A program made the position numbers and the translations under genes. Below are positions 16,954 to 26,330 of a DNA stretch of 54,352 nucleotides, piece by piece. Every line of letters begins with the position of its first letter. The first letter of the stretch is position 1. Source of the stretch: Hyphomicrobiaceae bacterium (GTDB lineage: Bacteria > Pseudomonadota > Alphaproteobacteria > Rhizobiales > Hyphomicrobiaceae); contig JAJFHG010000042.1 of the NCBI GenBank assembly GCA_021775735.1, positions 1-54,352 of the forward strand. Direction: 5' to 3'. The notes beneath the pieces were generated by a model, which was not told the DNA's origin, made no database searches, and saw only the letters and a program-made list of their open reading frames with translations.

Positions 16954-17967
16954 ATGACCAAGACTTCTGAACCGCATCTGATCGATCCTTTTGGACGCCA
17001 TGTCTCCTATCTGCGCGTCTCCGTTACCGACCGCTGTGATTTTCGCTGCGTGTACTGCATGTCAGAACATATGACGTTTTTGCCCAAGCGCGACTTGCTC
17101 ACGCTTGAGGAACTCGACCGTGTTTGTTCGGCATTTGTGGACCGCGGCGTGCGCAAATTGCGCATCACAGGTGGTGAGCCTCTCGTGCGCAAAAATATCA
17201 TGTGGCTGTTCAACTCTTTAGCGCGCCATCTTAATGCTGGCACGCTGGACGAACTCACACTGACGACCAATGGCAGCCAGCTTAAAAAGTATGCTGGAGA
17301 TCTGAAAGCCTGCGGAGTTGAACGTGTTAACGTTTCGATTGACAGCCTCGATCCGGAAAAATTCAAAACCATTACCCGTTGGGGTGACCTATCCAATGTC
17401 ATGGATGGTCTGAGAGCCGCAGATGCAGCAGGCCTCAAGGTCAAGATCAATACTGTTGCGCTCAAAGGGTTCAACGAAGATGAGATCAATGATCTGATGA
17501 TGTTCTGTCATGATCACGGTTTTGATCTGACCCTTATTGAAACAATGCCGCTCGGTGACATCGAAGGTGATCGTACAGACCAATACCTGCCATTATCCGT
17601 AGTGCGCGCCCGATTGATGGAACGTTGGACATTGGAAGATATTCCATACAAAACCGGCGGACCAGCGCGTTATGTAAAGATCAGAGAAACCGGCGGACGA
17701 CTTGGCTTCATCACGCCGATGACACACAATTTCTGCGAAAGCTGCAATCGTGTGCGCCTTACCTGCACTGGCACACTTTACATGTGCCTTGGTAAGGATG
17801 ATGCAGCCGACTTACGCGCGTCAATGCGGGCCAGCGAAGATGATGGCTTACTTCACCAAACAATTGATGAAGCCATTGGCCGCAAACCAAAAGGCCATGA
17901 CTTTGTCATTGACCGAGCACATGAGAAACCAGCTGTTTCACGTCACATGAGTGTTACTGGCGGCTAG
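16954..17967 (+). CDS. moaA: GTP 3',8-cyclase (molybdenum cofactor biosynthesis protein A)
   Basis: A radical-SAM enzyme that converts GTP to 3',8-cyclo-GTP in the first step of molybdenum cofactor synthesis. The N-terminal cluster motif is Cys28/Cys32/Cys35 (RCDFRCVYC). RITGGEPL follows, and the C-terminal cluster motif is Cys261/Cys264/Cys278 ([11 protein letters not shown]...MC). The chain ends in GG, as required for the MoaA-MoaC function in this family. Its length of 337 residues is normal. moaC, moaD and moaE are not in the window. It overlaps the convergent receiver-domain gene by 4 bp. Confidence 0.97.
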   Translation: MTKTSEPHLIDPFGRHVSYLRVSVTDRCDFRCVYCMSEHMTFLPKRDLLTLEELDRVCSAFVDRGVRKLRITGGEPLVRKNIMWLFNSLARHLNAGTLDELTLTTNGSQLKKYAGDLKACGVERVNVSIDSLDPEKFKTITRWGDLSNVMDGLRAADAAGLKVKINTVALKGFNEDEINDLMMFCHDHGFDLTLIETMPLGDIEGDRTDQYLPLSVVRARLMERWTLEDIPYKTGGPARYVKIRETGGRLGFITPMTHNFCESCNRVRLTCTGTLYMCLGKDDAADLRASMRASEDDGLLHQTIDEAIGRKPKGHDFVIDRAHEKPAVSRHMSVTGG

Positions 17968-18323
17968 CCCATCAGCTTGGTCAATTCCGCCCTGAGGGCC
18001 TCAAGCTTGAACGGTTTTTGCAGGGTCGCCAAATGCGTGGTCGCTATAGTCCCTGCCGCCTCCAACCGCTCAGTCATACCGGAAATCATCAAAATACGAA
18101 GCTGCGGCTGCTTTGAAAGCGCCTGCCTCGCGAGCGCAATCCCGTCGATCACGGGCATATCAATGTCTGCAATTAAAACGTCCGGCATCGGTCCAGATTG
18201 AAATCGTTCCAACGCCTCACCGCCATCTCCAACGGCAATAACACTGTGCCCATCAGCGAGCAAGGTCCGCTCAATCAAAGCGCGCAAAGTTTCATCGTCA
18301 TCCGCGATTAGTATTTCAGCCAT
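17964..18323 (-). CDS. Stand-alone response-regulator receiver protein, CpdR-like
   Basis: A 119-residue single receiver domain with no output domain. Acidic-pocket residues D8-D10, the phosphoacceptor Asp53 (IADIDMP), Ser81 in the Thr/Ser position and Lys103-Pro104 are all present. Length, composition and the DGIALARQA segment resemble CpdR, the alphaproteobacterial adaptor that controls ClpXP proteolysis of cell-cycle regulators. Many single-domain receivers exist, so the CpdR name is tentative. No histidine kinase is nearby. Its end overlaps the moaA stop by 4 bp tail to tail. Confidence 0.85.
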   Translation of the reverse strand: MAEILIADDDETLRALIERTLLADGHSVIAVGDGGEALERFQSGPMPDVLIADIDMPVIDGIALARQALSKQPQLRILMISGMTERLEAAGTIATTHLATLQKPFKLEALRAELTKLMG

Positions 18324-18349
18324 AACAGCACCCCCGCTCGGTGTGGTGA

Positions 18350-18934
18350 TTAAGACTCGTCATTTAGTACGGCGACGAATGGAAGTTGACGAAATCGATG
18401 TGCGACATCCATCCCATAGCCAACTACAAATTCATCAGGGCAATCAAAAGCCTTGAAATCAGCATTCACCTGCACTGCGCGTGGCGCTTTTTTGTCAATC
18501 AACACGCAGGTTAAAACGTTTGTTGCACCGCGCGCCATCAACAAGTCTTTGGCAAACACCAGCGTACGTCCCGAATCCAAAACATCATCGACCACCAGAA
18601 CCGTGCGCCCATCAACCGGCAAATCAAGATCGCGCAGAATTTCAACCGAACCTGAAGACACCTTGCTACGGCGATAGCTGGACAGAGTAAGGAAATCGAC
18701 CTCTGGATTGAGGCCAGAGCGATGCAGCGCGCGCAACAGGTCAGCAGCGAATACAAAGCTGCCTTTCAGGATTGCAACGACCAGCAGGCGATCAATTTTA
18801 TGGGCAGAGATTTCAACTGCCAGAGCTTCAAGGCGCTCGGCAATGGCAGTATCTGAGAATAGAATGTTGAGTTCTGCAATTCCCTGCCCAGTTGGAATTG
18901 ATGTGGTCTTTTTTTCCGTTTGGTCCATCTGCAT
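18350..18934 (-). CDS. hpt: Hypoxanthine phosphoribosyltransferase
   Basis: A purine-salvage enzyme that joins hypoxanthine or guanine to PRPP. The PRPP-binding motif LVVDDVLDSGRTL and the flexible-loop region LSSYRRSKVSSG are clear. ILKGSFVFAADLLRAL at about residue 55-70 and DEFVVGYGMD near the end match bacterial HPRT. The frame opens at 19015, but AAGG five bases before the ATG at 18934 gives a 194-residue protein of normal length. The receiver-domain gene follows 26 bp downstream on the same strand. Confidence 0.92.
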   Translation of the reverse strand: MQMDQTEKKTTSIPTGQGIAELNILFSDTAIAERLEALAVEISAHKIDRLLVVAILKGSFVFAADLLRALHRSGLNPEVDFLTLSSYRRSKVSSGSVEILRDLDLPVDGRTVLVVDDVLDSGRTLVFAKDLLMARGATNVLTCVLIDKKAPRAVQVNADFKAFDCPDEFVVGYGMDVAHRFRQLPFVAVLNDES

Positions 18935-19288
18935 CACAGCCTTCGCTCCCTCGCAAATGCGCCTTTCCCTTTGCCATGCCATTTTGACTAATGACATCAC
19001 AGAACTAAGTTGCACCCGCTTCGCAAGCCGTACAATGCTGGCCTAACTGCCCAAGCGCAACCCGGCGCCAAGCCTGCCTGCGCTCAACAAACGCAGAAAA
19101 GACGCACGAAGACCGGGCTATTGATCTAATTTTCCGCATAGAATCGGGTTCTAATTGGCCCCTGATCCGCCCTCAAATTTAACTGTGCACATGGCAAAGC
19201 CACATTCCTAAACAATTGATCCAAGACAGTGGGAATGCGATGACAACCAGATCGCCAATCCCCAATCTGAAGCAGCGGGCCCAACAAC
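18935..19288. other. Divergent intergenic region between hpt and ftsE
   Basis: About 350 bp that must carry the promoters for hpt (leftward) and ftsE (rightward). I find no confident -35/-10 pair, no RNA gene and no strong inverted repeat. An in-frame TGA upstream excludes a longer ftsE. Confidence 0.5.
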
Positions 19289-19945
19289 GTGATAAGACTA
19301 AGTAATCTCGCATTGAGCTATGAGCAGGGGACGGATGTTCTGATCGACGTCAACTTCCATCTGCGCCCCGGCTCGTTTCACTTTCTGACCGGGCCATCAG
19401 GGGCTGGTAAAACCTCCCTGCTCAGAATGCTGTTTATGTCACTATCTCCCACACATGGACGCATTGAACTTTTTGGCCAGGACGTCAGCCGGATCTCAAC
19501 GGCCAAGCGCGCCCAGCTACGCCGTCGCATCGGCATCGTATTTCAAGATTTCCGGTTGCTTGACCATTTAACGACGTGGGAAAATATCTCACTACCACTA
19601 CGCGTGACCGGAAAGCATGTGGAAGACTATAGGGAAGACGTCACTGATCTACTGCAATGGGTTGGGCTGGGTGACCGCATGCATGCCTATCCTTCGGTTC
19701 TGTCAGGTGGTGAAAAACAACGCGCTGCGATCGCACGCGCCGTTATTGGCAAGCCTGAGCTGCTGCTGGCAGACGAGCCAACCGGAAACGTTGACCCTCA
19801 GATGGCGCGTCGCCTTCTAAGATTGTTTATTGAGCTTAATCGCCTTGGTACTTCAGTTCTGATTGCAACGCACGACCATCAACTGATGCGCCAATTTAAG
19901 GCACCACGACTGGAGTTGCATGACAACCATGTCAAAATTGTCTGA
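19289..19945 (+). CDS. ftsE: Cell division ATP-binding protein FtsE
   Basis: An ABC ATPase that works with FtsX at the division septum to regulate peptidoglycan hydrolysis. Walker A is GPSGAGKTS, the signature is LSGGEKQR, and Walker B with its D-loop is LLADEPTGNVDP. The Q-loop region FQDFRLLDHLT is the usual FtsE form. It starts with GTG at 19289, since a stop lies in frame just upstream. The 218-residue length is normal. It overlaps ftsX by 26 bp. Confidence 0.95.
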   Translation: MIRLSNLALSYEQGTDVLIDVNFHLRPGSFHFLTGPSGAGKTSLLRMLFMSLSPTHGRIELFGQDVSRISTAKRAQLRRRIGIVFQDFRLLDHLTTWENISLPLRVTGKHVEDYREDVTDLLQWVGLGDRMHAYPSVLSGGEKQRAAIARAVIGKPELLLADEPTGNVDPQMARRLLRLFIELNRLGTSVLIATHDHQLMRQFKAPRLELHDNHVKIV

Positions 19946-21122
19946 CAAATACGATCATTATAGGCAACAAGAGCAGCATCGTGGAGATGACTATCGAGAC
20001 ACGCCAACCACGGCTCGCCCGGTTACCAGCCCGCCGACCCAGCGTCCAGATACAACACGGCCGGCAGAACACAGCAGACCAACAGGTGCATCTCAGCAGC
20101 GTCCCGCCTATAGTGAGCCTATGCACGACAGCATTTCACAACGACCGACCCTTGAGGTCACACCGCGCCGCACCGACATGCGTGCACCTACACCTACACG
20201 GACCCAGAAGATGCCGCGCGCGCAAACGCATGCGCCAATTGTACCATCAGGCGCGGTCACCGGGCGGTCGTTGACGCTGGTCATCTCAATCATGTGCTTC
20301 CTGGCCTGTCTAACGACCGGCGCTGTTTACAAGATCAACCAATCTGCAGATGCTTGGATGCGCGATGTGGCCAGTGAGGTGACGGTCCAAGTTGATGCGA
20401 AGGAAGGTCAAGATTCCAACAAAGTCGTGGTCAGGGTTGCCGACTTTTTGGAAACGCAAAACGGCATTACCGGTGTTGAGATTTTGTCGAGCAAGGACTC
20501 ATCCAAACTCTTAAAACCGTGGCTCGGTAGCGTTGAAGGACTTGAGGAACTACCCGTTCCACGATTGATTGCAATCGAACTTGATCGCAGCGAGACGCCA
20601 AACCTCGAACAAATCCGCATCGGCTTGGCGAACCAATTTTCTGGAGTGACGTTGGATGACCACCGCCAGTGGCAAGAACAAATTCGCTCCGTAACGCGTT
20701 CGTTTGCTTTGGGTGGACTTGCCATCCTCGGCCTCGTTGGATTCGCCACGGTTTTGATCATCATCACAGCAACGCGATCTGCTATGACGTCCAATCGCGA
20801 AATTGTTGAAGTCCTGCACTTTGTTGGTGCGACCGACCGCTTCATTGCGCGCGAGTTTGAAAAGAACTTCCTACGCCTTGGCATTCGCGCTGGCGTCATT
20901 GGCGCGGCATCCGCTATGGCAGTGTTCCTATTGTTGCCATTCGCGACAGGACTCTTGGGCGGTGGTGCCATGACCAACATGGAGCTTAACCGCTTCATCG
21001 GATCTGGCGCTTTGGACCTGCAAGGCTACATCTTCTTGTGCTTGTTGGTCGTTGTGGTTGCAGCGCTCTGCATGCTGACATCACGCTTTGGTGTCTATCA
21101 AATCCTGGATATGCACGATTAA
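19920..21122 (+). CDS. ftsX: Cell division protein FtsX
   Basis: The membrane partner of FtsE. It has a long polar N-terminus of about 115 residues, rich in Pro, Arg, Thr and Gln. Then come one membrane helix (about 117-138), a periplasmic domain of roughly 135 residues, and three C-terminal helices, which is the classic FtsX topology. The N-terminal cytoplasmic extension is longer than in E. coli. GGAG at 19912-19915 precedes the ATG at 19920; an ATG at 19929 is possible. The overlap with ftsE implies translational coupling. Confidence 0.93.
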   Translation: MTTMSKLSDKYDHYRQQEQHRGDDYRDTPTTARPVTSPPTQRPDTTRPAEHSRPTGASQQRPAYSEPMHDSISQRPTLEVTPRRTDMRAPTPTRTQKMPRAQTHAPIVPSGAVTGRSLTLVISIMCFLACLTTGAVYKINQSADAWMRDVASEVTVQVDAKEGQDSNKVVVRVADFLETQNGITGVEILSSKDSSKLLKPWLGSVEGLEELPVPRLIAIELDRSETPNLEQIRIGLANQFSGVTLDDHRQWQEQIRSVTRSFALGGLAILGLVGFATVLIIITATRSAMTSNREIVEVLHFVGATDRFIAREFEKNFLRLGIRAGVIGAASAMAVFLLLPFATGLLGGGAMTNMELNRFIGSGALDLQGYIFLCLLVVVVAALCMLTSRFGVYQILDMHD

Positions 21123-21295
21123 CCATTTTTGTTGGTGCCCATCGCCCACATCAACAACAGGCTAGAGAGATTTAAACCAATCTGGTGTAGACAATCATTC
21201 TGAAATTCCAGCACTGTGGAGCAAGTTCTGAGATCAAGCGCCTGTTGCCATCACCTAATTTAACGGGCGCACAGTAACCTGATTGTAGTCGCGCT

Positions 21296-21937
21296 ATGAA
21301 AAATAGAATGCGCCTTGTGACAACGACACTGGCCGTGCTGGCCAGCCTATTGGTGTTTGGATTTGTAGTGTTTGGGATTGTCTCGACACGGACCATAGAT
21401 CAACACGCAAATTTTGTAGGTGATGGCATCGTTGTGCTGACGGGCGGCGAAGCACGCATCCAAGCGGCAGCAAAACTTCTCAGTGAACAACGCGCCAAAC
21501 GACTTTTGATTTCTGGTGTTAACAAAAGTACAAACCGCGCCGACTTGCTGTTGTTGTCAGGCCTCAAAAAGGAAACGTTCTCCTGCTGTGTTGATCTTGG
21601 TTATCGCGCACTCAATACGGTTGGCAACGCGCATGAAACACGCACTTGGGCGCGGCAACATAACTTCAAGCGGCTCATCGTAGTGACATCAGCCTATCAC
21701 ATGCCGCGCAGCCTGATGGAACTAAGCCGCGTCTTGCCTGGCACGGAGTTAATCCCTTACACCGTGATGCCACGGAGCTTGCGAAGAGATCGCTGGTGGC
21801 TACATGGCACAACAATGCGCGTTCTATTTTCGGAATACGTCAAGTTTTTACCATCAGCAGCGCGCTATGCGGCCTCGCGCGTACTGGGAAATTGGGCTAC
21901 ATCTCCGGGCGCTGAAAACGCACACGCAGAGCTTTAG
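21296..21937 (+). CDS. YdcF/DUF218-family membrane-anchored protein
   Basis: A 213-residue protein with one N-terminal hydrophobic anchor (VTTTLAVLASLLVFGFVVFGIV). The DUF218 core follows: GIVVLTGGEARI, KRLLISGVN, a LGYRALNTVGNAHETRTWA segment, and RLIVVTSAYHMPRSLMEL. DUF218 proteins (SanA, ElyC, YdcF) are linked to cell-envelope integrity and undecaprenyl-carrier use, but the biochemistry is not settled. It follows ftsX by 170 bp and is followed by plsC, an arrangement common in this bacterial group. That placement suggests an envelope role. Confidence 0.88.
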   Translation: MKNRMRLVTTTLAVLASLLVFGFVVFGIVSTRTIDQHANFVGDGIVVLTGGEARIQAAAKLLSEQRAKRLLISGVNKSTNRADLLLLSGLKKETFSCCVDLGYRALNTVGNAHETRTWARQHNFKRLIVVTSAYHMPRSLMELSRVLPGTELIPYTVMPRSLRRDRWWLHGTTMRVLFSEYVKFLPSAARYAASRVLGNWATSPGAENAHAEL

Positions 21938-22008
21938 AAGTATGCGCTGAACCTATACGGTTTTGATAGTGTAGCTTACAACCTTCTCTCGTTTGCCAAA
22001 CTCATTTG

Positions 22009-22767
22009 ATGGGAGCGACACCACCTGTGCTCATGCTGCGCTCACTCCTCTTCGCTGCTGCATTCTATATAATGACAGCGCTGTTTTTGGTGTTGGGATC
22101 GTGGCTGTTGTTGGCGCCGCGCTCCTGGGCCATGGCCGGCCTGAAAGCACACGCAATCACAATACTGTGGCTTCTCAAATGGATCGCGGGCACGAAGCTT
22201 GAAGTCCGTGGCCAAGAAAATCTGCCAAATGAGGGCTGCCTCGTTGTCGCCAAACACCAGTCCGCCTGGGATACCTTTGCTCTGATCCCGCTGTTTCGTG
22301 ATCCTGCCATCGTTCTGAAAGACGAACTTAAGTGGATCCCCTTTTACGGCTGGTTTTGCGTCAAGTTCCAACACATCCTGGTAAAACGAGATCGGGCTGC
22401 CGTTGCCCTGAAACGCATGATCGCAGACGCTAAAACGCGGATTGATGACAATCGTGAAGTGATAATCTTTCCGGAAGGCACCCGACAGGCGCCTGGCGCA
22501 CCCCCTGCCTATAAGCCTGGCTACGTTGCGCTTTATGAAGGATTGGGAGTGATGTGCGTTCCGGTCGCCCTCAACTCCGGTGTGTATTGGCCACGGCGAA
22601 GCATTCTCCGATTGCCAGGCACCATCGTCGTTGAATTTCTTGAACCCATCCCGCCCGGTCTACCGCGCAAAGCGTTTAAAACCAGCGTTGAGAGCGCCAT
22701 AGAAGCGGCCAGTGCGAGATTGCTCGCGGAAACCCAAGCCGACCGACCCGATCACGATCACACGTAG
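22009..22767 (+). CDS. plsC: 1-acyl-sn-glycerol-3-phosphate acyltransferase
   Basis: The enzyme acylates lysophosphatidic acid to phosphatidic acid in phospholipid synthesis. After an N-terminal membrane helix come the catalytic HX4D motif in AKHQSAWDTF and the substrate-binding IIFPEGTRQAPG. VPVALNSG and the later EFLEPIPPG complete the family blocks. The precise start is unsure. ATG 22009 has no clear ribosome-binding site, and ATG 22033 would remove eight residues. The C-terminus is acidic and histidine-rich (DRPDHDHT). Confidence 0.93.
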   Translation: MGATPPVLMLRSLLFAAAFYIMTALFLVLGSWLLLAPRSWAMAGLKAHAITILWLLKWIAGTKLEVRGQENLPNEGCLVVAKHQSAWDTFALIPLFRDPAIVLKDELKWIPFYGWFCVKFQHILVKRDRAAVALKRMIADAKTRIDDNREVIIFPEGTRQAPGAPPAYKPGYVALYEGLGVMCVPVALNSGVYWPRRSILRLPGTIVVEFLEPIPPGLPRKAFKTSVESAIEAASARLLAETQADRPDHDHT

Positions 22768-22866
22768 TGGGGTGCGAGCCGACATCAGACCCTCCATTAC
22801 TCATTGCTACATTTCATATGAGCAGTTCATAACATGGGTAGAACAAAATAAAAACAAACAAAGAAC

Positions 22867-22906
22867 ATTTGTTGACAAATAGGCCTGCCAATCCTATTTG
22901 TAGGAT
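22867..22906 (+). promoter_or_regulatory. Symmetric promoter/operator candidate upstream of nrdJ
   Basis: A perfect -35 hexamer TTGACA (22872-22877) is followed 17 bp later by TATTTG (22895-22900), a weak -10. Three symmetries overlap it: ATTTGT-TG-ACAAAT at 22867-22880, ACAAATAGG (22875-22883) with CCTATTTGT (22893-22901), and ATCCTA-TTTG-TAGGAT at 22891-22906. This density of inverted repeats over a promoter suggests a repressor site. It does not resemble the NrdR box or alphaproteobacterial LexA box as I know them. Confidence 0.5.
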
Positions 22907-23036
22907 CCCGTTAAAGCCTGTCGTGTGAGATTGGAGTCACTCAACAGACCTTTACCCAATGACGCGTGTCATTTTTCCAAAACCGAAGCCTAGGCTCTGG
23001 ATGACATGGCGTAAGTCCAAGTTCTGCGTTCCGGTG

Positions 23037-25475
23037 ATGTCAACAAAAGTTCAATTCCCAGCCCCGATCTCCCAGCACATCTGGGAACAAAAGTACCGCC
23101 TTCAGCCCGCTGTCGGCGCTGATGATGGCGATCTCAGCTCGGCTGGTCTTGACGACCCCACCCAGTCTGACGCCTCGCTCGATGATACCTTTTTGCGCGT
23201 CGCCAAAGCGGCAGCTTCCATTGAAAAGGGGGACAAAAAAACACGCGCCAAATGGGCCGGTAAATTTCACGCCGCCATGGCCGACTTTGGGTTCCTGCCT
23301 GCCGGGCGCATTTTGGCGGGAGCTGGAACCAACCGGCAAGTGACGCTTTTCAACTGCTTTGTCATGGGCACCATCGGTGATGATCTTGGCGATATCTTCA
23401 ACCATGTCCGCGAAGCCGCTCTCACGATGCAACAAGGCGGCGGCATTGGGCATGATTTCTCAACACTGAGACCGAAGGGTGCGCTGGTCAAATCCATCGG
23501 TGCAGATGCCTCAGGACCAGTGAGCTTTATGGATGTCTGGGACGCCATGTGCCAGACGATCATGTCAGCTGGCGCGCGACGCGGCGCAATGATGGCAACA
23601 CTCAGCGTTGACCACCCTGACATTGAAGATTTTATCGCGGCTAAGTCGGACCCGAACCGTCTGCGCAACTTCAATCTCTCTGTCTTGGTCAGCGATGCCT
23701 TTATGGAAGCTGTTGCCGCCGACAAACCATGGCCGTTGACGTTTGAAGGCAAGGTTTATCGCACCGTTAAGGCACGCGACCTTTGGCACAAGATCATGCG
23801 CGCAACGTACGACTACGCTGAACCTGGTGTGGTGTTCATTGATCGCATCAACCGTCGCAATAATCTCAACTACTGCGAAACCATCCACGCCACCAACCCA
23901 TGTGGGGAACAACCACTTCCCCCGTATGGCGCCTGTTTGTTGGGATCAATCAATCTTACCCGTTTTGTCACCGACCCATTTACCGATGATGCATGTCTTG
24001 ACAAGACAGCAATTGAAGACCGCGTTTCTGTCGCTGTCCGCCTGCTCGATAATATGATTGACCTCTCCAATACGCCGCTTAAGGCACAGCGCGTAGAGGC
24101 TGACACCAAACGGCGCATTGGTCTTGGCATTACGGGTCTGGCCGATGCGCTGATCGCACTCGGCGTGAGATATGACTCACAACACGCACAAAAGATCGCG
24201 CAAAACTGGATGAAGACCATCCAAAATGCTGCTTATCGAACCAGCGCTGCACTGGCGGCTGAAAAAGGGTCGTTTCCGCTTTATGATCAGGCGCAAATAC
24301 TGACGCGGCCTAATGTTCGCGCACTCAAAAAAGCAACGCGCAAAAAAATCAAAAAACACGGTCTGCGTAATGGCTGCCTGACATCTATAGCACCCACCGG
24401 CACTATCTCACTGCTTGCCGGCAATATATCAAGCGGTATCGAGCCAGTATTTGATGCCTGTTTCGAACGCACCTTCCGTGCAGATGATGGGTCGGAAAAA
24501 ACACTCACTGTTGAAGATTATGCCTGTGCCCAGTACCGCACCATTTCGACCGAAGCACGGTCTATGGTTAGCGCACATAAAAATACAGAAGACCTGCCGC
24601 CAGCATTCGTTTCTGCATCCCAACTCAGCCCGGAAGCGCACTTGGAAATGCAAGCTGCCATCCAGCCCTATGTCGATAGCTCAATTTCAAAAACCATCAA
24701 CTGCGACGCAGACATTTCATTTTCTGAATTTCAGTCTGTCTATCGCGATGCCTATGACCTCGGCCTGAAAGGCTGCACAACATATCGTCCTAATCAGGTG
24801 ACCGGCCAAATATTAAGACGCCTGCCTGATCCTGAGGCAACCGATACATCTCGGCGGGCTTCACATCAAAATCGCTCCGAAGAGACGACCGCTAGCGCAC
24901 GTCAAGGGTCCGATAAAGACAGCGATGTGATCTACGTTTCAAAGCCATTGCAACGCGATACAGAATTGACAGGCACAACCTACAAACTGAAATGGCCTGA
25001 AAACGCCAACGCACTCTACATCACCATCAATGACATTGAGCATGATGGTCGCTGGCGCCCGTATGAAATCTTTATCAACACGCGCCACCTCGAACATTAC
25101 GCCTGGACGGTGGCCCTGACCCGCATGATCAGCGCCGTTTTCCGCCGAGGAGGGGATGTTGTCTTCGTAGCCAACGAATTGAAAGAGATCTTCGATCCAC
25201 AAGGCGGCTGCTGGATGGAGGGGCGATATGTGCCAAGCCTTCTAGCTGCGATCGGTGACGTTATTGAAAAGCATATGATTGCAATTGGTTTTCTCGCCAA
25301 AACCGAGCCGGACGAAAAAAACTTAGTCCATGACCATAATGAGGATGAGCGTTCCGTTGCCAAACGAGGCAAGCGCATGGTTGGTCATAGATGCCCTCGC
25401 TGCAATGGAAACGATTATGTTCGCCAGGACGCGTGCTGGGTTTGCCTGAAATGTGGATACTCGCGCTGCACATAG
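23037..25475 (+). CDS. nrdJ: Adenosylcobalamin-dependent (class II) ribonucleotide reductase
   Basis: It reduces ribonucleotides to deoxyribonucleotides using vitamin B12, without oxygen dependence. Class II hallmarks are present: the redox Cys in LFNCFV (about residue 107), NPCGEQPLPPYGACLLG with the radical-site Cys near 289, and SIAPTGTISLLAGN. The C-terminus ends in a zinc ribbon with Cys786, 789, 803 and 806 and a final Cys811. The open frame starts at 22959, but the first 26 residues look unlike the family and no ribosome-binding site supports them. I prefer the ATG at 23037 (812 residues), before the conserved FPAPISQHIWEQKY. No cobalamin riboswitch was seen upstream. Confidence 0.93.
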   Translation: MSTKVQFPAPISQHIWEQKYRLQPAVGADDGDLSSAGLDDPTQSDASLDDTFLRVAKAAASIEKGDKKTRAKWAGKFHAAMADFGFLPAGRILAGAGTNRQVTLFNCFVMGTIGDDLGDIFNHVREAALTMQQGGGIGHDFSTLRPKGALVKSIGADASGPVSFMDVWDAMCQTIMSAGARRGAMMATLSVDHPDIEDFIAAKSDPNRLRNFNLSVLVSDAFMEAVAADKPWPLTFEGKVYRTVKARDLWHKIMRATYDYAEPGVVFIDRINRRNNLNYCETIHATNPCGEQPLPPYGACLLGSINLTRFVTDPFTDDACLDKTAIEDRVSVAVRLLDNMIDLSNTPLKAQRVEADTKRRIGLGITGLADALIALGVRYDSQHAQKIAQNWMKTIQNAAYRTSAALAAEKGSFPLYDQAQILTRPNVRALKKATRKKIKKHGLRNGCLTSIAPTGTISLLAGNISSGIEPVFDACFERTFRADDGSEKTLTVEDYACAQYRTISTEARSMVSAHKNTEDLPPAFVSASQLSPEAHLEMQAAIQPYVDSSISKTINCDADISFSEFQSVYRDAYDLGLKGCTTYRPNQVTGQILRRLPDPEATDTSRRASHQNRSEETTASARQGSDKDSDVIYVSKPLQRDTELTGTTYKLKWPENANALYITINDIEHDGRWRPYEIFINTRHLEHYAWTVALTRMISAVFRRGGDVVFVANELKEIFDPQGGCWMEGRYVPSLLAAIGDVIEKHMIAIGFLAKTEPDEKNLVHDHNEDERSVAKRGKRMVGHRCPRCNGNDYVRQDACWVCLKCGYSRCT

Positions 25476-25795
25476 CTGTTCTGGTGCTCAACTGGGCAGC
25501 AGGGCCTGAGCAAATATCGCTACGAACCCCCTAAGCACTTTTCAAACGCCAGCCCCGCCGCTGCCCAAAGAACATGGCAACAATGCGCCATACCCCATGA
25601 TCTCAAAATGAGACAAAGCCTTAAGATATTGAAACTATTCAATCCTTTGCTGTTAGTTGATAGTTAACCCTGCCTCAAAATCACTGAGATCAAGTCACAT
25701 TTAAGATAGGAAATTCAGTCATCCTGTTCAGCAATCAAAAAAGGATTGTGTAGCTCGCCAAATAGTGAGCTGCCAAATAGCAGGGGCTTAGTCGA
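25476..25795. other. Intergenic region downstream of nrdJ
   Basis: About 320 bp with no gene. It contains an 11-bp-core palindrome TCTCA-AAA-TGAGA at 25601-25613. A direct repeat GCCAAATAG also occurs at 25757-25765 and 25772-25780, spaced 15 bp apart just before the next start. Both could be regulatory sites for the gene at 25796. No terminator hairpin for nrdJ was recognised. Confidence 0.5.
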
Positions 25796-26251
25796 ATGTC
25801 GGCGCAAATTATCGATCTAGCAGAGGCACGTTCACGTAAAACCACGCCAGATGGTGAAAAGCGGCTTCTTTCAAACACCACTCCATCCAAGAAAACCAAA
25901 CCGTCCGGCAAAGAACGCTTCCAATTTTGGACCGGCGCATCAGGTGCGCGTTACGTGCATACTGTTTATGACCTTCTCACCTGCCCAACGCTGCCAGCAT
26001 CCAATTTCATGCTGGTCAAATGCGATGCAGATGGCGCGCCTGAAATTCTTTCGATCGGCCAGCTCTCCAATTCAGCAACCTCACTCAACCTTGCTGAAAT
26101 CCGCCGTCGTGGCGCTAAACTCGGAGCAACAGAAGTTCATATCCACCTTCTTGCCGATGATGCCAAGCAAGCCATGAAAATCCAGCAGGATCTGCAAGCT
26201 GGTCATCTCAACTCGGGCTGGTCAACCGAGAAAACAGCCTCGGTACATTAA
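25796..26251 (+). CDS. Conserved hypothetical protein, 151 residues
   Basis: A soluble protein without signal peptide. The first 40 residues are polar and basic (EARSRKTT..., PSKKTKPSGKERF). The rest looks like one compact alpha/beta domain: FQFWTGASGARYVHTVYDLL, then FMLVKCDADGAPEILSIGQL, then RRRGAKLGATEVHIHLL and a DDAKQAMKIQQDL helix. The spacing and polarity are those of a real conserved gene, but I cannot name a family. AGGGG lies eight bases before the ATG. A strong terminator follows at 26301-26330. Confidence 0.75.
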   Translation: MSAQIIDLAEARSRKTTPDGEKRLLSNTTPSKKTKPSGKERFQFWTGASGARYVHTVYDLLTCPTLPASNFMLVKCDADGAPEILSIGQLSNSATSLNLAEIRRRGAKLGATEVHIHLLADDAKQAMKIQQDLQAGHLNSGWSTEKTASVH

Positions 26252-26300
26252 GTCCTCAGCAGACTCACGCACAAATACGTTTCCCCAAACACATCCTAGC

Positions 26301-26330
26301 AATGCCCGGTAAGAATTACCGGGCATTTTG
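26301..26330 (+). terminator. Rho-independent terminator overlapping the end of chaC
   Basis: A perfect 12-bp stem, AATGCCCGGTAA / TTACCGGGCATT, with a 3-base loop, ends in TTTTG on the plus strand. It terminates the gene at 25796-26251. The right half also encodes the last codons and stop of the convergent chaC gene. Confidence 0.9.

Noticed and set aside
22768-23036. Cobalamin riboswitch or NrdR boxes before nrdJ
   Set aside because: No B12-box-like core and no paired NrdR-type 16-mers were found by eye; only the palindromes reported above.
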